This document shows positions 1-9,733 of a stretch of DNA of 64,000 nt, piece after piece. Every line of letters begins with the position of its first letter. The first letter of the stretch is position 1. The translations under genes and the position numbers were made by a program. A model generated the notes under the pieces. That model saw nothing but the letters and a program-made list of their open reading frames with translations, was not told the DNA's origin and ran no database searches. Origin of the DNA: Neobacillus endophyticus (GTDB taxonomy: Bacteria > Bacillota > Bacilli > Bacillales > Cytobacillaceae); NCBI RefSeq assembly GCF_013248975.1, contig NZ_JABRWH010000001.1, positions 2,810,001-2,874,000 of the forward strand, read 5' to 3'.

Positions 1-252
1 ACAGCTTGTGTAAGCGTTACCAAAAGCATCCTTTTCCTATGCAAAAAGTTCACTTAGAAACCCCCATAACATTGATTTATAAGGCTATTACAGGTGTAAG
101 TTTAAATTATACCATAGGAATTTGCAACTTTTTCGTAAGATTTGTTAACAACCTGTAAATTAATTATTAAAAAGTGATGTACATTATCTCAAAAATATGT
201 ATAATAAGAAATGTAGTAATTTTTCAGAATAATAGAAAAGGGAGGTCTATTA
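1..252. promoter_or_regulatory. Upstream region of oppA
   Basis: I see no gene in this AT-rich leader. A TATAAT at 200-205 is a plausible -10 for oppA, but no convincing -35 stands at the right distance. The ribosome binding site GGAGGT (241-246) lies six bases before the GTG start of oppA. The left edge of the window cuts whatever lies upstream. Confidence 0.4.
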
Positions 253-1935
253 GTGAAGAAGTCAAAACTTTCACTATTATTAGCATCAACACTAGCTACA
301 AGCATGTTCTTGGGCGCTTGTTCTAGTGGCTCAAGCAACAATAGCAGTTCAAAAAATACAAGCTCCGCAGGAAAGCTTGCTGACAAACAAGTTATTAATG
401 TTTTGGAATCTGCCGAAATTCCTAATTTGGATAGCGTAATGAACGAAGACGTTCTTGGCAGTGAAATCCTTTCTCAAGTAAATGCTGGTTTATATCGTTT
501 GGATCAGTCGGGTACAAAGGTAATCCCAGATCTTGCAGTAGGGGATCCGGAATATAATGCGGATAAAACAGTATTAACGATTAAATTAAGAAAAGATGCA
601 AAATGGTCAAATGGTGACCCTGTAACTGCCAAAGACTTTGTTTATGCTTGGCAACGCGGAATTGATCCAAAAACGGCATCACCATATGTTCCATATATGA
701 TGGATGATAAAATCAAAAATGCAACCGCAATCAGTGAAAATAAAGCGCCAGTTTCATCTTTAGGCATTAAAGCTGTAGATGATTATACGTTGCAAGTCAC
801 TTTAGAGAAACCGCTTCCGTATATTAGTTCATTATTAACATTCACAGCATTCTATCCGCAAAACCAAAAGTATGTTGAAGCACAAGGTGCAAACTATGCA
901 AAAGATGCTTCCCACCTGCTTTTTAATGGTCCTTTTAAATTGACAAAGTGGGAAGGCACTGCAGCTGACCAATGGACATTAGAAAAGAATGCTGATTACT
1001 GGGATGCAAAAGACGTTACATTACAACAAGTTAATTTTAACGTTGTAAAGGATCCACAAGCAGCTGTTAATGCCTATACGGCAGGGCAAGCGGAAATTAC
1101 ACCAAGACTTGCTTCATCAGCAATTATTTCGCAATATCAAGGTTCTAAAGACTTAATGCAATATCTTGAGCCATCTTTGTGGTGGTTAAAAATGAACGAA
1201 AATAACCCAGTTTTGAAAAATCTCAATATCCGTAAGGCAATTGGTTTAGCAATTGATAGAAAAGCATATGTGAATAACGTATTAGCAAACGGTTCAGTTG
1301 AGGCCAACTATATTGTGCCCAAGGAATTTGCTAAGAATCCGTCTACTGATAAATTCTTCCGTGATGATGCAGGTACATATCTGCAAACAGATAAAGCACA
1401 AGCTAAGAAGTTATGGGAACAAGGTTTAAAAGAACTAGGCAAAACATCAGTAACATTCACTTTTGTTGGTCAAGATACTGAAACTGCCAAGAAAGAGGAA
1501 GCTTTCATCAAAGATCAATTGGAGAAAACTCTTCCTGGCTTAACGGTTAATATTCAAAGTGTTCCGTTTAAAATCCGTATTGACCGCGAAGATAAACAAG
1601 ATTACGATATCATTTTCAGTGGTTGGGGACCAGACTATGATGACCCAATGACATTCATGGACCTCTTCTTAACTGGCGGTGGTCAAAACCACATGAGCTA
1701 TAGTGATCCAAAATATGATCAATTGGTTAAAGCTGCTCAAACTACTTTAGCTACTGATCCGAATAAGCGCTGGAAAGCTCTCCAAGACGCTGAGAAAGTT
1801 CTATTAGAAGACGATGCAGCATTGGCACCACTTTATCAGCGTTCTGTTAACATTTTAGTAAATCCTAAAGTAAAAGGTTTACAACATAATGCTTATTCTG
1901 ATTTCAGTTACGAGTGGGTAAAAGTTTACAAATAA
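253..1935 (+). CDS. oppA: Oligopeptide ABC transporter substrate-binding lipoprotein OppA
   Basis: Extracellular peptide-binding lipoprotein that delivers oligopeptides to the OppBCDF permease; in Bacillus it also takes up Phr signalling peptides. The 560-residue length is typical of family 5 solute-binding proteins. The N-terminus is a lipoprotein signal peptide with lipobox L20-G21-A22-C23, followed by a Ser/Asn-rich linker. The start is GTG with GGAGGT six bases upstream. A strong hairpin after the stop separates it from oppB, which usually makes the binding protein more abundant than the rest of the complex. It is first of five opp genes in the B. subtilis order oppABCDF. Confidence 0.95.
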   Translation: MKKSKLSLLLASTLATSMFLGACSSGSSNNSSSKNTSSAGKLADKQVINVLESAEIPNLDSVMNEDVLGSEILSQVNAGLYRLDQSGTKVIPDLAVGDPEYNADKTVLTIKLRKDAKWSNGDPVTAKDFVYAWQRGIDPKTASPYVPYMMDDKIKNATAISENKAPVSSLGIKAVDDYTLQVTLEKPLPYISSLLTFTAFYPQNQKYVEAQGANYAKDASHLLFNGPFKLTKWEGTAADQWTLEKNADYWDAKDVTLQQVNFNVVKDPQAAVNAYTAGQAEITPRLASSAIISQYQGSKDLMQYLEPSLWWLKMNENNPVLKNLNIRKAIGLAIDRKAYVNNVLANGSVEANYIVPKEFAKNPSTDKFFRDDAGTYLQTDKAQAKKLWEQGLKELGKTSVTFTFVGQDTETAKKEEAFIKDQLEKTLPGLTVNIQSVPFKIRIDREDKQDYDIIFSGWGPDYDDPMTFMDLFLTGGGQNHMSYSDPKYDQLVKAAQTTLATDPNKRWKALQDAEKVLLEDDAALAPLYQRSVNILVNPKVKGLQHNAYSDFSYEWVKVYK

Positions 1936-1953
1936 TTAGCATTTTAATCAAAT

Positions 1954-1988
1954 AAAAAGAGAGTATATTAACAATATACTCTCTTTTT
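1954..1988 (+). terminator. Attenuating terminator between oppA and oppB
   Basis: A 16-bp stem (AAAAAGAGAGTATATT with its complement) closes a very short loop and ends in a T-run. It lies in the 110-bp oppA-oppB gap. Because oppB-F continue on the same strand it probably attenuates rather than ends the operon. Confidence 0.8.
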
Positions 1989-2045
1989 ACCTGTAACAGA
2001 ATTGTCGAATAATGAAGAATATTAAATCAATTAGGAGGTGTAGGC

Positions 2046-2978
2046 ATGGCAAGATATATATTACAACGGTTTCTCTATATGATTTTCACTTTATTTATCG
2101 TTGTATCCGTAACCTTTTTCCTCATGAAGTTAATTCCCGGCACCCCTTTTAATAACTGGGAAAAACTATCAGGCATCCAGCGTCACATATTATTAGTTAA
2201 GTATGGGTTTGATCAGCCTGTACCTGTTCAATATGCTCACTATATGATAAACATGCTTAAAGGTGATTTAGGTGTTTCCTTTCAGTTTAATAATACTCCA
2301 GTAACGCAACTTTTAGCCGACCGTACTGGCCCATCCGCACTGCTTGGTGCACAAGCCATGATTGCAGGTGCAGTGATCGGGATCCTATTAGGCGTTGTGG
2401 CTGCGCTAAAACAAAATACATGGGTTGACTATGGTGCAACATTTATCGCAGTAATTGGAAAATCTATTCCAAGTTTTGTTTTTGCCGGATTGTTGCAATT
2501 TTATGTGGCAGTTAAATTAGGGTGGCTTCCTGTTATGTTTTGGAATGGACCGTCATACACTATTTTGCCAACGATCGCTTTGGCCATGTTTCCTATTTCC
2601 ATTGCAGCCCGGTTTATGCGGACTGAAATGGTAGAGGTAATGGCTTCTGATTATATTACGCTTGCAAAAGCAAAAGGTGCTAGCTATTGGCAAATCAGTT
2701 TTAAACACGCATTGCGTAATGCGTTAATTCCTGTTATTACTGTAATGGGACCATTAGCTGTAAGTTTAATGACAGGTTCTCTTGTAATTGAAGATATTTT
2801 TGGTATTCCTGGCATCGGTGATCAATTTGTTAAGTCAATTATGACAAACGACTATCCCGTCATTATGGGAACTTCCATTTTATTTGCAGCACTATTTGTC
2901 TTCATCATCCTAGTTGTTGATATTCTTTACGGAATCATCGACCCGCGTATTCGCATTTCGGGGGGGAAAGCTAAATGA
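2046..2978 (+). CDS. oppB: Oligopeptide ABC transporter permease OppB
   Basis: Inner-membrane permease that pairs with OppC to form the translocation path. It has 310 residues, the N-terminal ARYILQRF segment typical of DppB/OppB proteins, about six membrane helices, and the EAA coupling loop around residues 205-235 (AKAKGASYWQISFKHALRNA) that contacts the ATPases. AGGAGG precedes the ATG. The stop overlaps the start of oppC by four bases (ATGA), so translation is likely coupled. Confidence 0.95.
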   Translation: MARYILQRFLYMIFTLFIVVSVTFFLMKLIPGTPFNNWEKLSGIQRHILLVKYGFDQPVPVQYAHYMINMLKGDLGVSFQFNNTPVTQLLADRTGPSALLGAQAMIAGAVIGILLGVVAALKQNTWVDYGATFIAVIGKSIPSFVFAGLLQFYVAVKLGWLPVMFWNGPSYTILPTIALAMFPISIAARFMRTEMVEVMASDYITLAKAKGASYWQISFKHALRNALIPVITVMGPLAVSLMTGSLVIEDIFGIPGIGDQFVKSIMTNDYPVIMGTSILFAALFVFIILVVDILYGIIDPRIRISGGKAK

Positions 2979-4003
2979 TTAACAAAGAACCAACCATCTC
3001 ACAGGATATGTTTGCGCCCGCCCATATCGATCCATCTAAAAGCGAGAAAATTGCCAAGCCAAGTTTGAATTTTTGGCAGGATTCCTGGTTGAGGGTCCGT
3101 AAAAATAAAGGGGCAGTAATCAGTTTAGTTGCTATCGTGATCTTACTTATTCTTTCATTTGTTGGCCCATTAATCACACCATATAAATTTGATACACAAA
3201 ATACGGATAATCATGATCTTCCGCCGCGTGTACAAGGCTTGGAAAATATTCATTGGCTTCCGTTTGATGGCACCTTAACAAATAAAGCCGGTATAACATA
3301 CAATGCCTACGAAGTCCGACACGTGAAGCAGTATTATTGGTTTGGAACGGATGAACTTGGACGTGACATTTTCGCCCGTATTTGGAAAGGTACCCAGGTA
3401 TCCTTATTCATTGCCTTCATGGCAGCATTGGTGGATATGTTAATTGGTGTAGCATATGGAGCAATTTCGGGTTACCTCGGCGGCCGTGTCGATAGTATCA
3501 TGCAGCGGATACTGGAGATTATCGTCGGTATTCCTAACCTAATCGTTGCAGTGTTAATGATTCTTGTTCTAAAGCCGGGAATCATTCCGATTATTATCGC
3601 GATCACATTCACAAGCTGGACGAGTATGGCCAGGGTTGTGCGCGCGCAAGTGCTGAAATTTAAAAACCAGGAATTTGTTTTAGCATCAAAGACACTTGGT
3701 GCTTCAGATGGTGCGATTATTTTTAAACATATGATTCCGAACATGTTTGGCGTTATCATTATTAATACAATGTTTTCAATTCCGAATGCCATATTCTTTG
3801 AAGCGTTTTTAAGTTTTATTGGTTTGGGATTGCAGGAGCCTAATGCCTCATTGGGAACATTAGTTAATGAAGGATATAAACAGATGCTGGCATATCCGTT
3901 TCAAATGATTATTCCTTCCATTATGATTGCATTGATTATGGTATGTTTTAACCTAGTAGCAGATGGATTACGGGATGCACTTGATCCAAAAATGCGTGAT
4001 TAG
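2975..4003 (+). CDS. oppC: Oligopeptide ABC transporter permease OppC
   Basis: Second permease subunit, 342 residues. It has a cytoplasmic N-terminal extension of about 45 residues, a first membrane helix (AVISLVAIVILLILSFVGPL), a long extracytoplasmic loop containing FGTDELGRDIFAR, a hallmark of OppC/DppC, then five more helices and an EAA loop near residues 230-250 (ASKTLGASDGAIIFKHMIPN). It overlaps oppB by four bases and is followed 11 bases later by oppD. Confidence 0.95.
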   Translation: MINKEPTISQDMFAPAHIDPSKSEKIAKPSLNFWQDSWLRVRKNKGAVISLVAIVILLILSFVGPLITPYKFDTQNTDNHDLPPRVQGLENIHWLPFDGTLTNKAGITYNAYEVRHVKQYYWFGTDELGRDIFARIWKGTQVSLFIAFMAALVDMLIGVAYGAISGYLGGRVDSIMQRILEIIVGIPNLIVAVLMILVLKPGIIPIIIAITFTSWTSMARVVRAQVLKFKNQEFVLASKTLGASDGAIIFKHMIPNMFGVIIINTMFSIPNAIFFEAFLSFIGLGLQEPNASLGTLVNEGYKQMLAYPFQMIIPSIMIALIMVCFNLVADGLRDALDPKMRD

Positions 4004-4014
4004 AAGGCAGGTGA

Positions 4015-5064
4015 ATGAATGTGGAAAAGGTATTACAAGTTAAGGATTTAAATATATCCTTTCATACCTTTGCTGGAGAGGTAAAGGCAATTAGAGGTGT
4101 CAACTTTGATTTATATAAAGGGGAAACCCTCGCGATAGTTGGAGAATCTGGTTCAGGTAAATCTGTTACGACGAAATCTATTATGCGTCTTCTTCCTGAA
4201 CATAATTCTGAAATTAAAAGCGGAGAGATTCTTTTCAACGGCCAGGATCTAACCAAATTATCCGATAAACATATGCAAAAAATTCGTGGTCATGATATTT
4301 CTATGATTTTCCAAGATCCAATGACATCCTTGAATCCGACAATGAAAATTGGCGCTCAAATTATGGAGCCGCTTATTAAACATCAAAATATGAGTAAGCA
4401 GTCGGCAAAGGAAAGAGCAGTTGAACTCTTAAAACTAGTTGGTATTCCTAAGCCTGAGATTCGTGTCAATCAGTATCCGCACCAATTTTCAGGCGGTATG
4501 AGACAAAGGGTTGTTATTGCAATAGCTTTAGCATGTAATCCGAAAGTTCTCATCGCTGACGAACCAACAACGGCATTGGATGTAACCATTCAAGCGCAAA
4601 TTCTGGAATTAATGAAGGATTTGCAAAAGAAAATTGATACTTCCATTATTTTTATCACCCATGATCTTGGGGTTGTTGCCAATGTGGCTGACAGGGTTGC
4701 AGTAATGTATGGCGGGAAAATTGTAGAAATTGGGACGGCAGATGAAATTTTCTATAATCCCAAACACCCATATACATGGGGATTAATCAGCTCGATGCCT
4801 GATATGGAAACAAATGATGAGGAGCTATACTCCATCCCAGGTACACCGCCTGATCTATTGGACCCTCCAAAAGGGGATGCGTTTGCTCCAAGAAATCCGT
4901 ATGTAATGAAAATTGACTTAGAACAAGAGCCTCCTTTCTTTAAAGTATCAGATACTCATTATGCTGCAACATGGCTGCTCCATCCTGATGCACCAAAGGT
5001 TGAACCACCTGAGGCAGTAAAAAGACGCCAAAATCAGTTCGTTGGCGTTAAGGGGGGGAAATAA
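4015..5064 (+). CDS. oppD: Oligopeptide ABC transporter ATPase OppD
   Basis: Cytoplasmic ATPase that, with OppF, powers peptide import. Walker A GESGSGKS lies near residues 43-50, the ABC signature FSGGMRQR near 160, and Walker B VLIADEPTTALD just after. The C-terminal extension is the oligopeptide/dipeptide transporter C-terminal domain, ending near DAFAPRNPY, where the usual Cys-rich Fe-S motif of some relatives is absent. 349 residues is normal. The ATG is preceded by AGGCAGGTG; oppF starts directly after the stop. Confidence 0.95.
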   Translation: MNVEKVLQVKDLNISFHTFAGEVKAIRGVNFDLYKGETLAIVGESGSGKSVTTKSIMRLLPEHNSEIKSGEILFNGQDLTKLSDKHMQKIRGHDISMIFQDPMTSLNPTMKIGAQIMEPLIKHQNMSKQSAKERAVELLKLVGIPKPEIRVNQYPHQFSGGMRQRVVIAIALACNPKVLIADEPTTALDVTIQAQILELMKDLQKKIDTSIIFITHDLGVVANVADRVAVMYGGKIVEIGTADEIFYNPKHPYTWGLISSMPDMETNDEELYSIPGTPPDLLDPPKGDAFAPRNPYVMKIDLEQEPPFFKVSDTHYAATWLLHPDAPKVEPPEAVKRRQNQFVGVKGGK

Positions 5065-5997
5065 ATGGCCGAAAAGTTACTTGAAATTAAAAATTTAAAG
5101 CAATATTTCAATGTAGGTAAAGCAAATGAAGTAAAAGCAGTCGATAATGTTTCATTTGATATTTACAAAGGGGAAGTATTGGGTCTTGTAGGCGAATCCG
5201 GTTGCGGGAAATCAACTACAGGAAGGACGATCATTCGATTGTACAATGCATCAGGAGGAGAAGTATTATACAACGGTGAAAATGTCCATGGCAAAAAATC
5301 AAAGACTCAATTAAAAGAGTTTAATCGAAAAATGCAAATGATTTTTCAGGATCCATATGCTTCATTAAATCCAAGGTTAAAAATTGCCGATGTAATCGCA
5401 GAGGGAATTGATATCCACGGTCTTGCCAAATCGAGGGAAGAACGGATGGAAAGAGTTTATGAACTCCTCGAAACAGTGGGATTAAACAAAGAGCATGCAA
5501 ACCGATACCCGCATGAATTCTCAGGCGGTCAGAGACAGCGGATTGGGATTGCCCGTGCCTTGGCTGTTGAACCTGAGTTTATTATCGCTGACGAACCAAT
5601 TTCAGCACTGGACGTTTCGATTCAAGCTCAAGTTGTTAACTTGATGAAAAAACTTCAGCATGAAAAAGGATTAACCTATCTCTTTATTGCCCATGATTTA
5701 TCAATGGTGAAATACATTAGTGACCGGATTGGGGTAATGTATTTTGGTAAAATGGTAGAACTTGCACCTGCTGAAGAACTGTATCGTAATCCGCTGCATC
5801 CATATACGCAATCCTTATTATCAGCGATACCGGTTCCAGACCCTATTAGCGAACGTACTCGCAAACGGAAAACATACGATCCTGCAAGCCATAATTATCA
5901 GGATAATGAAGTAGTTGAATTTAGAGAAGTTTCTCCGGGACACTTTGTATTATGCTCTGAAAAAGAATTGAAACAGTATCAGCAGCAAATAAAATAA
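5065..5997 (+). CDS. oppF: Oligopeptide ABC transporter ATPase OppF
   Basis: Second ATPase of the Opp complex, 310 residues. Walker A GESGCGKS, signature FSGGQRQRIGIARAL and Walker B FIIADEPISALD are all present, so both nucleotide sites of the OppDF heterodimer look intact. Its ribosome binding site (GGGGGG) lies within the last codons of oppD and its ATG follows the oppD stop immediately. A strong terminator ends the operon just downstream. Confidence 0.95.
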   Translation: MAEKLLEIKNLKQYFNVGKANEVKAVDNVSFDIYKGEVLGLVGESGCGKSTTGRTIIRLYNASGGEVLYNGENVHGKKSKTQLKEFNRKMQMIFQDPYASLNPRLKIADVIAEGIDIHGLAKSREERMERVYELLETVGLNKEHANRYPHEFSGGQRQRIGIARALAVEPEFIIADEPISALDVSIQAQVVNLMKKLQHEKGLTYLFIAHDLSMVKYISDRIGVMYFGKMVELAPAEELYRNPLHPYTQSLLSAIPVPDPISERTRKRKTYDPASHNYQDNEVVEFREVSPGHFVLCSEKELKQYQQQIK

Positions 5998-5998
5998 A

Positions 5999-6023
5999 AA
6001 CGATCTCTTTGAGATCGTTTTTT
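5999..6023 (+). terminator. opp operon terminator
   Basis: Perfect stem AACGATCTC / GAGATCGTT with a three-base loop followed by T7. It lies directly after oppF and can also serve the convergent small gene at 6032-6220. Confidence 0.9.
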
Positions 6024-6031
6024 TATCGTTA

Positions 6032-6220
6032 TTATTTCTTGTTTCCACCGCCAACAGCTTTCCAGCCAGTTTGAAATTTTGCAGATTGGTCAACAAATTC
6101 ACTGCGGCGCTTTCCGCCAAATACTTTTTCTCCCAAACTATTTGTAAGAACACCCATTATTGCAGTAATTCCAACAATTAACACAGCCACAACAACTAAA
6201 TCCATTATGTAAGCAACCAT
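6032..6220 (-). CDS. Small single-span membrane protein of unknown function
   Basis: I do not recognise this 62-residue protein. The chosen ATG (6218-6220 on the complement) has GGAGGGG six bases upstream; a longer reading to 6256 lacks a better site. It has one membrane helix (residues about 4-24, VAYIMDLVVVAVLIVGITA) and a basic, polar tail with a Gly/Lys-rich end. It is convergent with oppF and shares its terminator. Confidence 0.6.
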   Translation of the reverse strand: MVAYIMDLVVVAVLIVGITAIMGVLTNSLGEKVFGGKRRSEFVDQSAKFQTGWKAVGGGNKK

Positions 6221-6256
6221 GATAACCCCTCCATTCGTTAATGGTCTGCATTTCAT

Positions 6257-6751
6257 TAATTTTATAAATAATCCTCTACATATTTATTTTAAAAGAACTT
6301 TTTCTCTAATGAAAGAGAAATTTAAAAATGATTTTGAAGTTTTGGCGCAATATTGAATGCGTTTTCATTTGCGGATTTATAGTGAGAATATAAATAGGTA
6401 TGTATGAAATCATTTTGGTTCCATTCATTGTAATAACCCTCAAAAATGTTCATGACGAAACGAAGGTTATACATGTAACATATACTAAACGAATACATTT
6501 CAAGATGCAAAGAAAAATAATGAAACTTTTTGCCGGTTTATTCGTCTAATATAATATACATATGTTTAAAATGGAGTAAGATGGCCACTCTAATATTTTT
6601 GAAAAAAGGATACCTTTTTTAGAAACAGTGGTGTATAATAAATGATATAAATTCCTTATTTATAATTATTTTAATCATGAAACAATAAGTTATATTAGTC
6701 GGCAATAAAAATATAAATGGTTTGTAAAATATAGAGGAGTGTGAAGAACGG
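6257..6751. other. Intergenic stretch upstream of spx
   Basis: I find no convincing gene here. A 62-codon reading frame on the minus strand (6322-6510) has no ribosome binding site. A TATAAT at 6634-6639 preceded by TGTG looks like an extended -10 for spx. In B. subtilis the spx upstream region carries several promoters and repressor sites, but I cannot assign any here. Confidence 0.4.
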
Positions 6752-7147
6752 ATGGTAACATTATACACTTCACCAAGTTGTACATCATGCCGGAAAGCGA
6801 AGTCATGGTTAGAGGAACACGAAATACCTTACAAAGAAAGAAATATTTTCTCTGAACCATTATCAATGGATGAAATAAAAGAAATTTTAAGAATGACTGA
6901 AGATGGAACTGATGAAATCATTTCAACAAGGTCCAAAACATTTCAAAAGTTAAACGTTAACCTTGATGCTATGCCGCTTCAAGATTTGTTTAAATTAATT
7001 AAGGAAAATCCTGGATTGTTGCGTCGTCCTATTATTATAGATGAAAAGCGATTACAGGTTGGTTATAATGAAGATGAAATCCGCCGCTTTTTACCAAGAA
7101 AAGTGAGGACGTTCCAGCTGCGAGAAGCACAGCGGATGGTGAATTAA
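6752..7147 (+). CDS. spx: Global redox regulator Spx (ArsC-like)
   Basis: Spx binds the alpha-subunit C-terminal domain of RNA polymerase and redirects transcription under disulfide stress. The 131-residue protein has the thioredoxin-like ArsC fold; the redox switch C10-x-x-C13 is visible in SPSCTSC. It begins at ATG with GAGGAGTG upstream. Spx is normally degraded by ClpXP with the adaptor SpxH, which is encoded at 13768-14667. MecA, encoded next, is the adaptor for ClpC. A terminator follows immediately, so the gene is probably a monocistronic unit. Confidence 0.95.
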   Translation: MVTLYTSPSCTSCRKAKSWLEEHEIPYKERNIFSEPLSMDEIKEILRMTEDGTDEIISTRSKTFQKLNVNLDAMPLQDLFKLIKENPGLLRRPIIIDEKRLQVGYNEDEIRRFLPRKVRTFQLREAQRMVN

Positions 7148-7152
7148 ATAAT

Positions 7153-7179
7153 AAGGCCTCTTGTTGGAGGTCTTTTTTT
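7153..7179 (+). terminator. spx terminator
   Basis: Stem AAGGCCTC / GAGGTCTT with a six-base loop and a T-run, directly after the spx stop codon. Confidence 0.85.
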
Positions 7180-7183
7180 GCAT

Positions 7184-7476
7184 ATTATCTGACTTGAGGT
7201 AACGTTTTTTTATTGCTATAATTAATGGAATATTATAAAATTATATATCCCTAACAGTAATTAAAGGAGTATTGTAGGGGAAACTAGGCGTAATAACGGT
7301 TTTACTAATTTTTGTATTTTTTATTTCCCTTATTAGTGCTTTTATCATAAAATGAAAGTACAAGAGTACTACTTTTTTGGTGAATATTCCTAATAAAAAG
7401 GATAAATACTAAAAGGCATTATCTGCTTGGGGGTATTTTGTCCCTTCAATATGGACAGTGGAAGGGAGAGGTTTAA
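7184..7476. other. Intergenic stretch between spx and mecA
   Basis: I see no supported gene. A short hydrophobic reading frame (about 7276-7353) lies behind AAAGGAG but has an in-frame stop where a start codon would be needed. The mecA promoter must lie here; I could not pick it with confidence. Confidence 0.35.
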
Positions 7477-8148
7477 ATGGAAATTGAACGGATTAATGAG
7501 AATACGATTAAATTTTATATTTCCTATGTTGATATAGAAGAAAGGGGTTTTGATCGCGAAGAAATTTGGTACAATCGCGAGAGAAGCGAAGAACTTTTTT
7601 GGGAAATGATGGATGAGGTACATGAAGAAGAAGAGTTTGTTGTAGAAGGACCTCTTTGGATTCAAGTTCAAGCACTTGATAAGGGTTTAGAGATCCTTAT
7701 TACGAAAGCTCAGCTATCAAAAGACGGACAAAAATTTGAACTTCCAATCCCAGTTGATAAAATGAAAGAAGTACCTGTCGATGATAAAATTGAAGATCTT
7801 TTAGATCAGCATTTTAATCCTAATTACGAAGAAGAAGATGAAGGATTATTGGATGAAGAAACATTGGAATTTGTTCTTTCATTTAAAGACTTTGAAGATG
7901 TAATTAGTTTATCAAAACGGCAAGGTATGGATAATTTAGTAACAAAGCTTTATCATTTCGAAGGAAGATACTACCTTTATGCAGAATTTCCTGAAGAAAT
8001 ATTTGATGAAGAAGAAATTGATGATATCTTAAGTATTTTGCTTGAGTACGGCTATGAAACGCAAGTAACCATTCATCGAATTCAAGAATATGGGAAAGAA
8101 ATTATTTCTGGCGATGTATTCGAAGTTGTAAGAAAACATTTTAGTTAG
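7477..8148 (+). CDS. mecA: Adaptor protein MecA
   Basis: Adaptor that presents substrates such as ComK to the ClpC-ClpP protease and thereby restrains competence. The N-terminal domain (residues 1 to about 80, MEIERINENTIKFYIS) binds the substrate. An acidic linker (around 110-130, YEEEDEGLLDEE) leads to the C-terminal ClpC-binding domain. The 223-residue length is typical. GGGAGAGG precedes the ATG. Its position just before coiA, a competence gene, matches B. subtilis. Confidence 0.95.
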   Translation: MEIERINENTIKFYISYVDIEERGFDREEIWYNRERSEELFWEMMDEVHEEEEFVVEGPLWIQVQALDKGLEILITKAQLSKDGQKFELPIPVDKMKEVPVDDKIEDLLDQHFNPNYEEEDEGLLDEETLEFVLSFKDFEDVISLSKRQGMDNLVTKLYHFEGRYYLYAEFPEEIFDEEEIDDILSILLEYGYETQVTIHRIQEYGKEIISGDVFEVVRKHFS

Positions 8149-8184
8149 CAAAATACCGATTTCAAACTGAAATCGGTATTTTGC
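8148..8184 (+). terminator. mecA terminator
   Basis: A 17-bp perfect stem from GCAAAATACCGATTTCA to its complement with a three-base loop, beginning in the mecA stop codon. The T-run is short, so it may act partly as an mRNA 3' stabiliser. Confidence 0.75.
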
Positions 8185-8221
8185 GTGATTTAAAAAAGAT
8201 ACATCTGGCAGGTGAGGAACA

Positions 8222-9733
8222 CTGAAGAACACTGTAAGGGTCATCCTTTTTTTAATTATTTTATCCATACTATTGTTTTTCTTTAAAAGTCGTCTGGAAA
8301 GTGGAATACTCGGATTTGTCAGCGTTTTAATTTCGCTGTCCGTCATTTTTATTGGTTTTGTCATATTTTTGGAAAATCGCCATCCAACCCAGACAATCAC
8401 ATGGCTTGTGGTATTAGGGAGTTTTCCGTTGGTAGGTTTTATTTTTTATCTGCTTTTTGGTCGAAATTATCGCAAAGAGAAAATGTTTCGAAAAAAATAT
8501 TTTCTTGATAAACAGGCCTATTTAACAGTAGAGGGTGATAATGATCCTAGAAGTGAAGAAAAACGTCGGCTTCTTGGGGAACATCAAGGCAGATTATTTA
8601 TTCTGGCTCAAAAACTCGGCAACAGTCCCATATCTTTTAATACCGCTACCGAAGTGTTAACCAATGGAGAGGAAACATTCCGAAATATAATTGATGAATT
8701 AAAAAGAGCAAGGCACCATATTCATTTGGAATATTATATAGTCAGACATGATCAAATTGGAAATGAAATAAAGGAAATTCTAATTGAAAAAGCCCATCAA
8801 GGGGTAAAGGTACGCTTTATGTTCGATGCGGTAGGGTCATGGCAATTATCCAAATCTTACATACATGAACTAAAAAATGCCGGGATTGAAACGATTCCAT
8901 TTGGACCAGTTAAACTTCCGTTTTTAAATAATAAATTCAACTTTCGTAATCATCGGAAGATTATCGTGATTGATGGAAATATTGGTTTTGTCGGCGGCTT
9001 GAACATTGGTGATGAATATTTAGGGAGAAGTAAGGAGTTTGGTTTTTGGCGTGATACTCATTTAAAGTTAAGAGGGGAAGCTGTCAGATCATTACAGCTT
9101 ATTTTTCTTCAGGATTGGTATTATATGACAAACCATAGCTTTTTAACGGCGGAGTATTTATCACCACAAATTGATCATCTAAGTCATGGTGGAGTTCAGC
9201 TTATTCCAGGAGGACCTGACAATGAGTGGAGTGTCATTAAAAACATCTTTTTCTCCATGATTTCCTCTGCTAAAAAGTCAGTATGGATTGCATCACCGTA
9301 TTTCATACCAGACGAAGATATATTCTCCGCCTTAAAAATAGCAGCTCTAAGCGGTGTAGAGGTTAGATTGCTTGTACCAAATCGGCCTGATAAGCGCATT
9401 GTTTTCCATGCCTCAAGATCGTATTTTCCTGAGCTTCTTGAGGCTGGCGTAAAAGTATATGAATATCAACGTGGCTTTATGCATAGTAAAATGATCATTG
9501 TAGATGGGGAGCTTGCCTCTATTGGAACCTCCAATATGGATATGAGGAGCTTTCATTTAAATTTTGAGGTAAATGCTTTTCTATTTCGGACAAAAAGTAC
9601 GCAAAAATTAGTAGAAGAGTTTATAAATGATCTCAGTTTTTCGAAGGAAATTGATTTGAACATTTTTTCACAGCGCCATATTGGTTTTCGCCTCTTGGAA
9701 TCGACTTCCCGGCTGCTGTCCCCGCTTCTGTAA
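8222..9733 (+). CDS. cls: Cardiolipin synthase
   Basis: Membrane enzyme that condenses two phosphatidylglycerols into cardiolipin and glycerol. Two N-terminal membrane helices are followed by two phospholipase-D motifs: HRKIIVIDGNIGFVGGLN and HSKMIIVDGELASIGTSN, both with intact H-K-D residues. The first ATG/GTG/TTG in frame is the TTG at 8273, but that would cut the first helix. A CTG at 8222, seven bases after AGGTG, gives LKNTVRVILFLIILSILLFF, a complete helix with a Lys/Arg-positive start, so I prefer the rare CTG start. Total about 503 residues, close to the family norm. Confidence 0.88.
   Translation: MKNTVRVILFLIILSILLFFFKSRLESGILGFVSVLISLSVIFIGFVIFLENRHPTQTITWLVVLGSFPLVGFIFYLLFGRNYRKEKMFRKKYFLDKQAYLTVEGDNDPRSEEKRRLLGEHQGRLFILAQKLGNSPISFNTATEVLTNGEETFRNIIDELKRARHHIHLEYYIVRHDQIGNEIKEILIEKAHQGVKVRFMFDAVGSWQLSKSYIHELKNAGIETIPFGPVKLPFLNNKFNFRNHRKIIVIDGNIGFVGGLNIGDEYLGRSKEFGFWRDTHLKLRGEAVRSLQLIFLQDWYYMTNHSFLTAEYLSPQIDHLSHGGVQLIPGGPDNEWSVIKNIFFSMISSAKKSVWIASPYFIPDEDIFSALKIAALSGVEVRLLVPNRPDKRIVFHASRSYFPELLEAGVKVYEYQRGFMHSKMIIVDGELASIGTSNMDMRSFHLNFEVNAFLFRTKSTQKLVEEFINDLSFSKEIDLNIFSQRHIGFRLLESTSRLLSPLL

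Noticed and set aside
6322..6510. 62-codon minus-strand frame upstream of spx
   Set aside because: TTG start without a ribosome binding site and no recognisable domain.
7276..7353. Short hydrophobic peptide behind AAAGGAG upstream of mecA
   Set aside because: An in-frame stop sits where the start codon would be.
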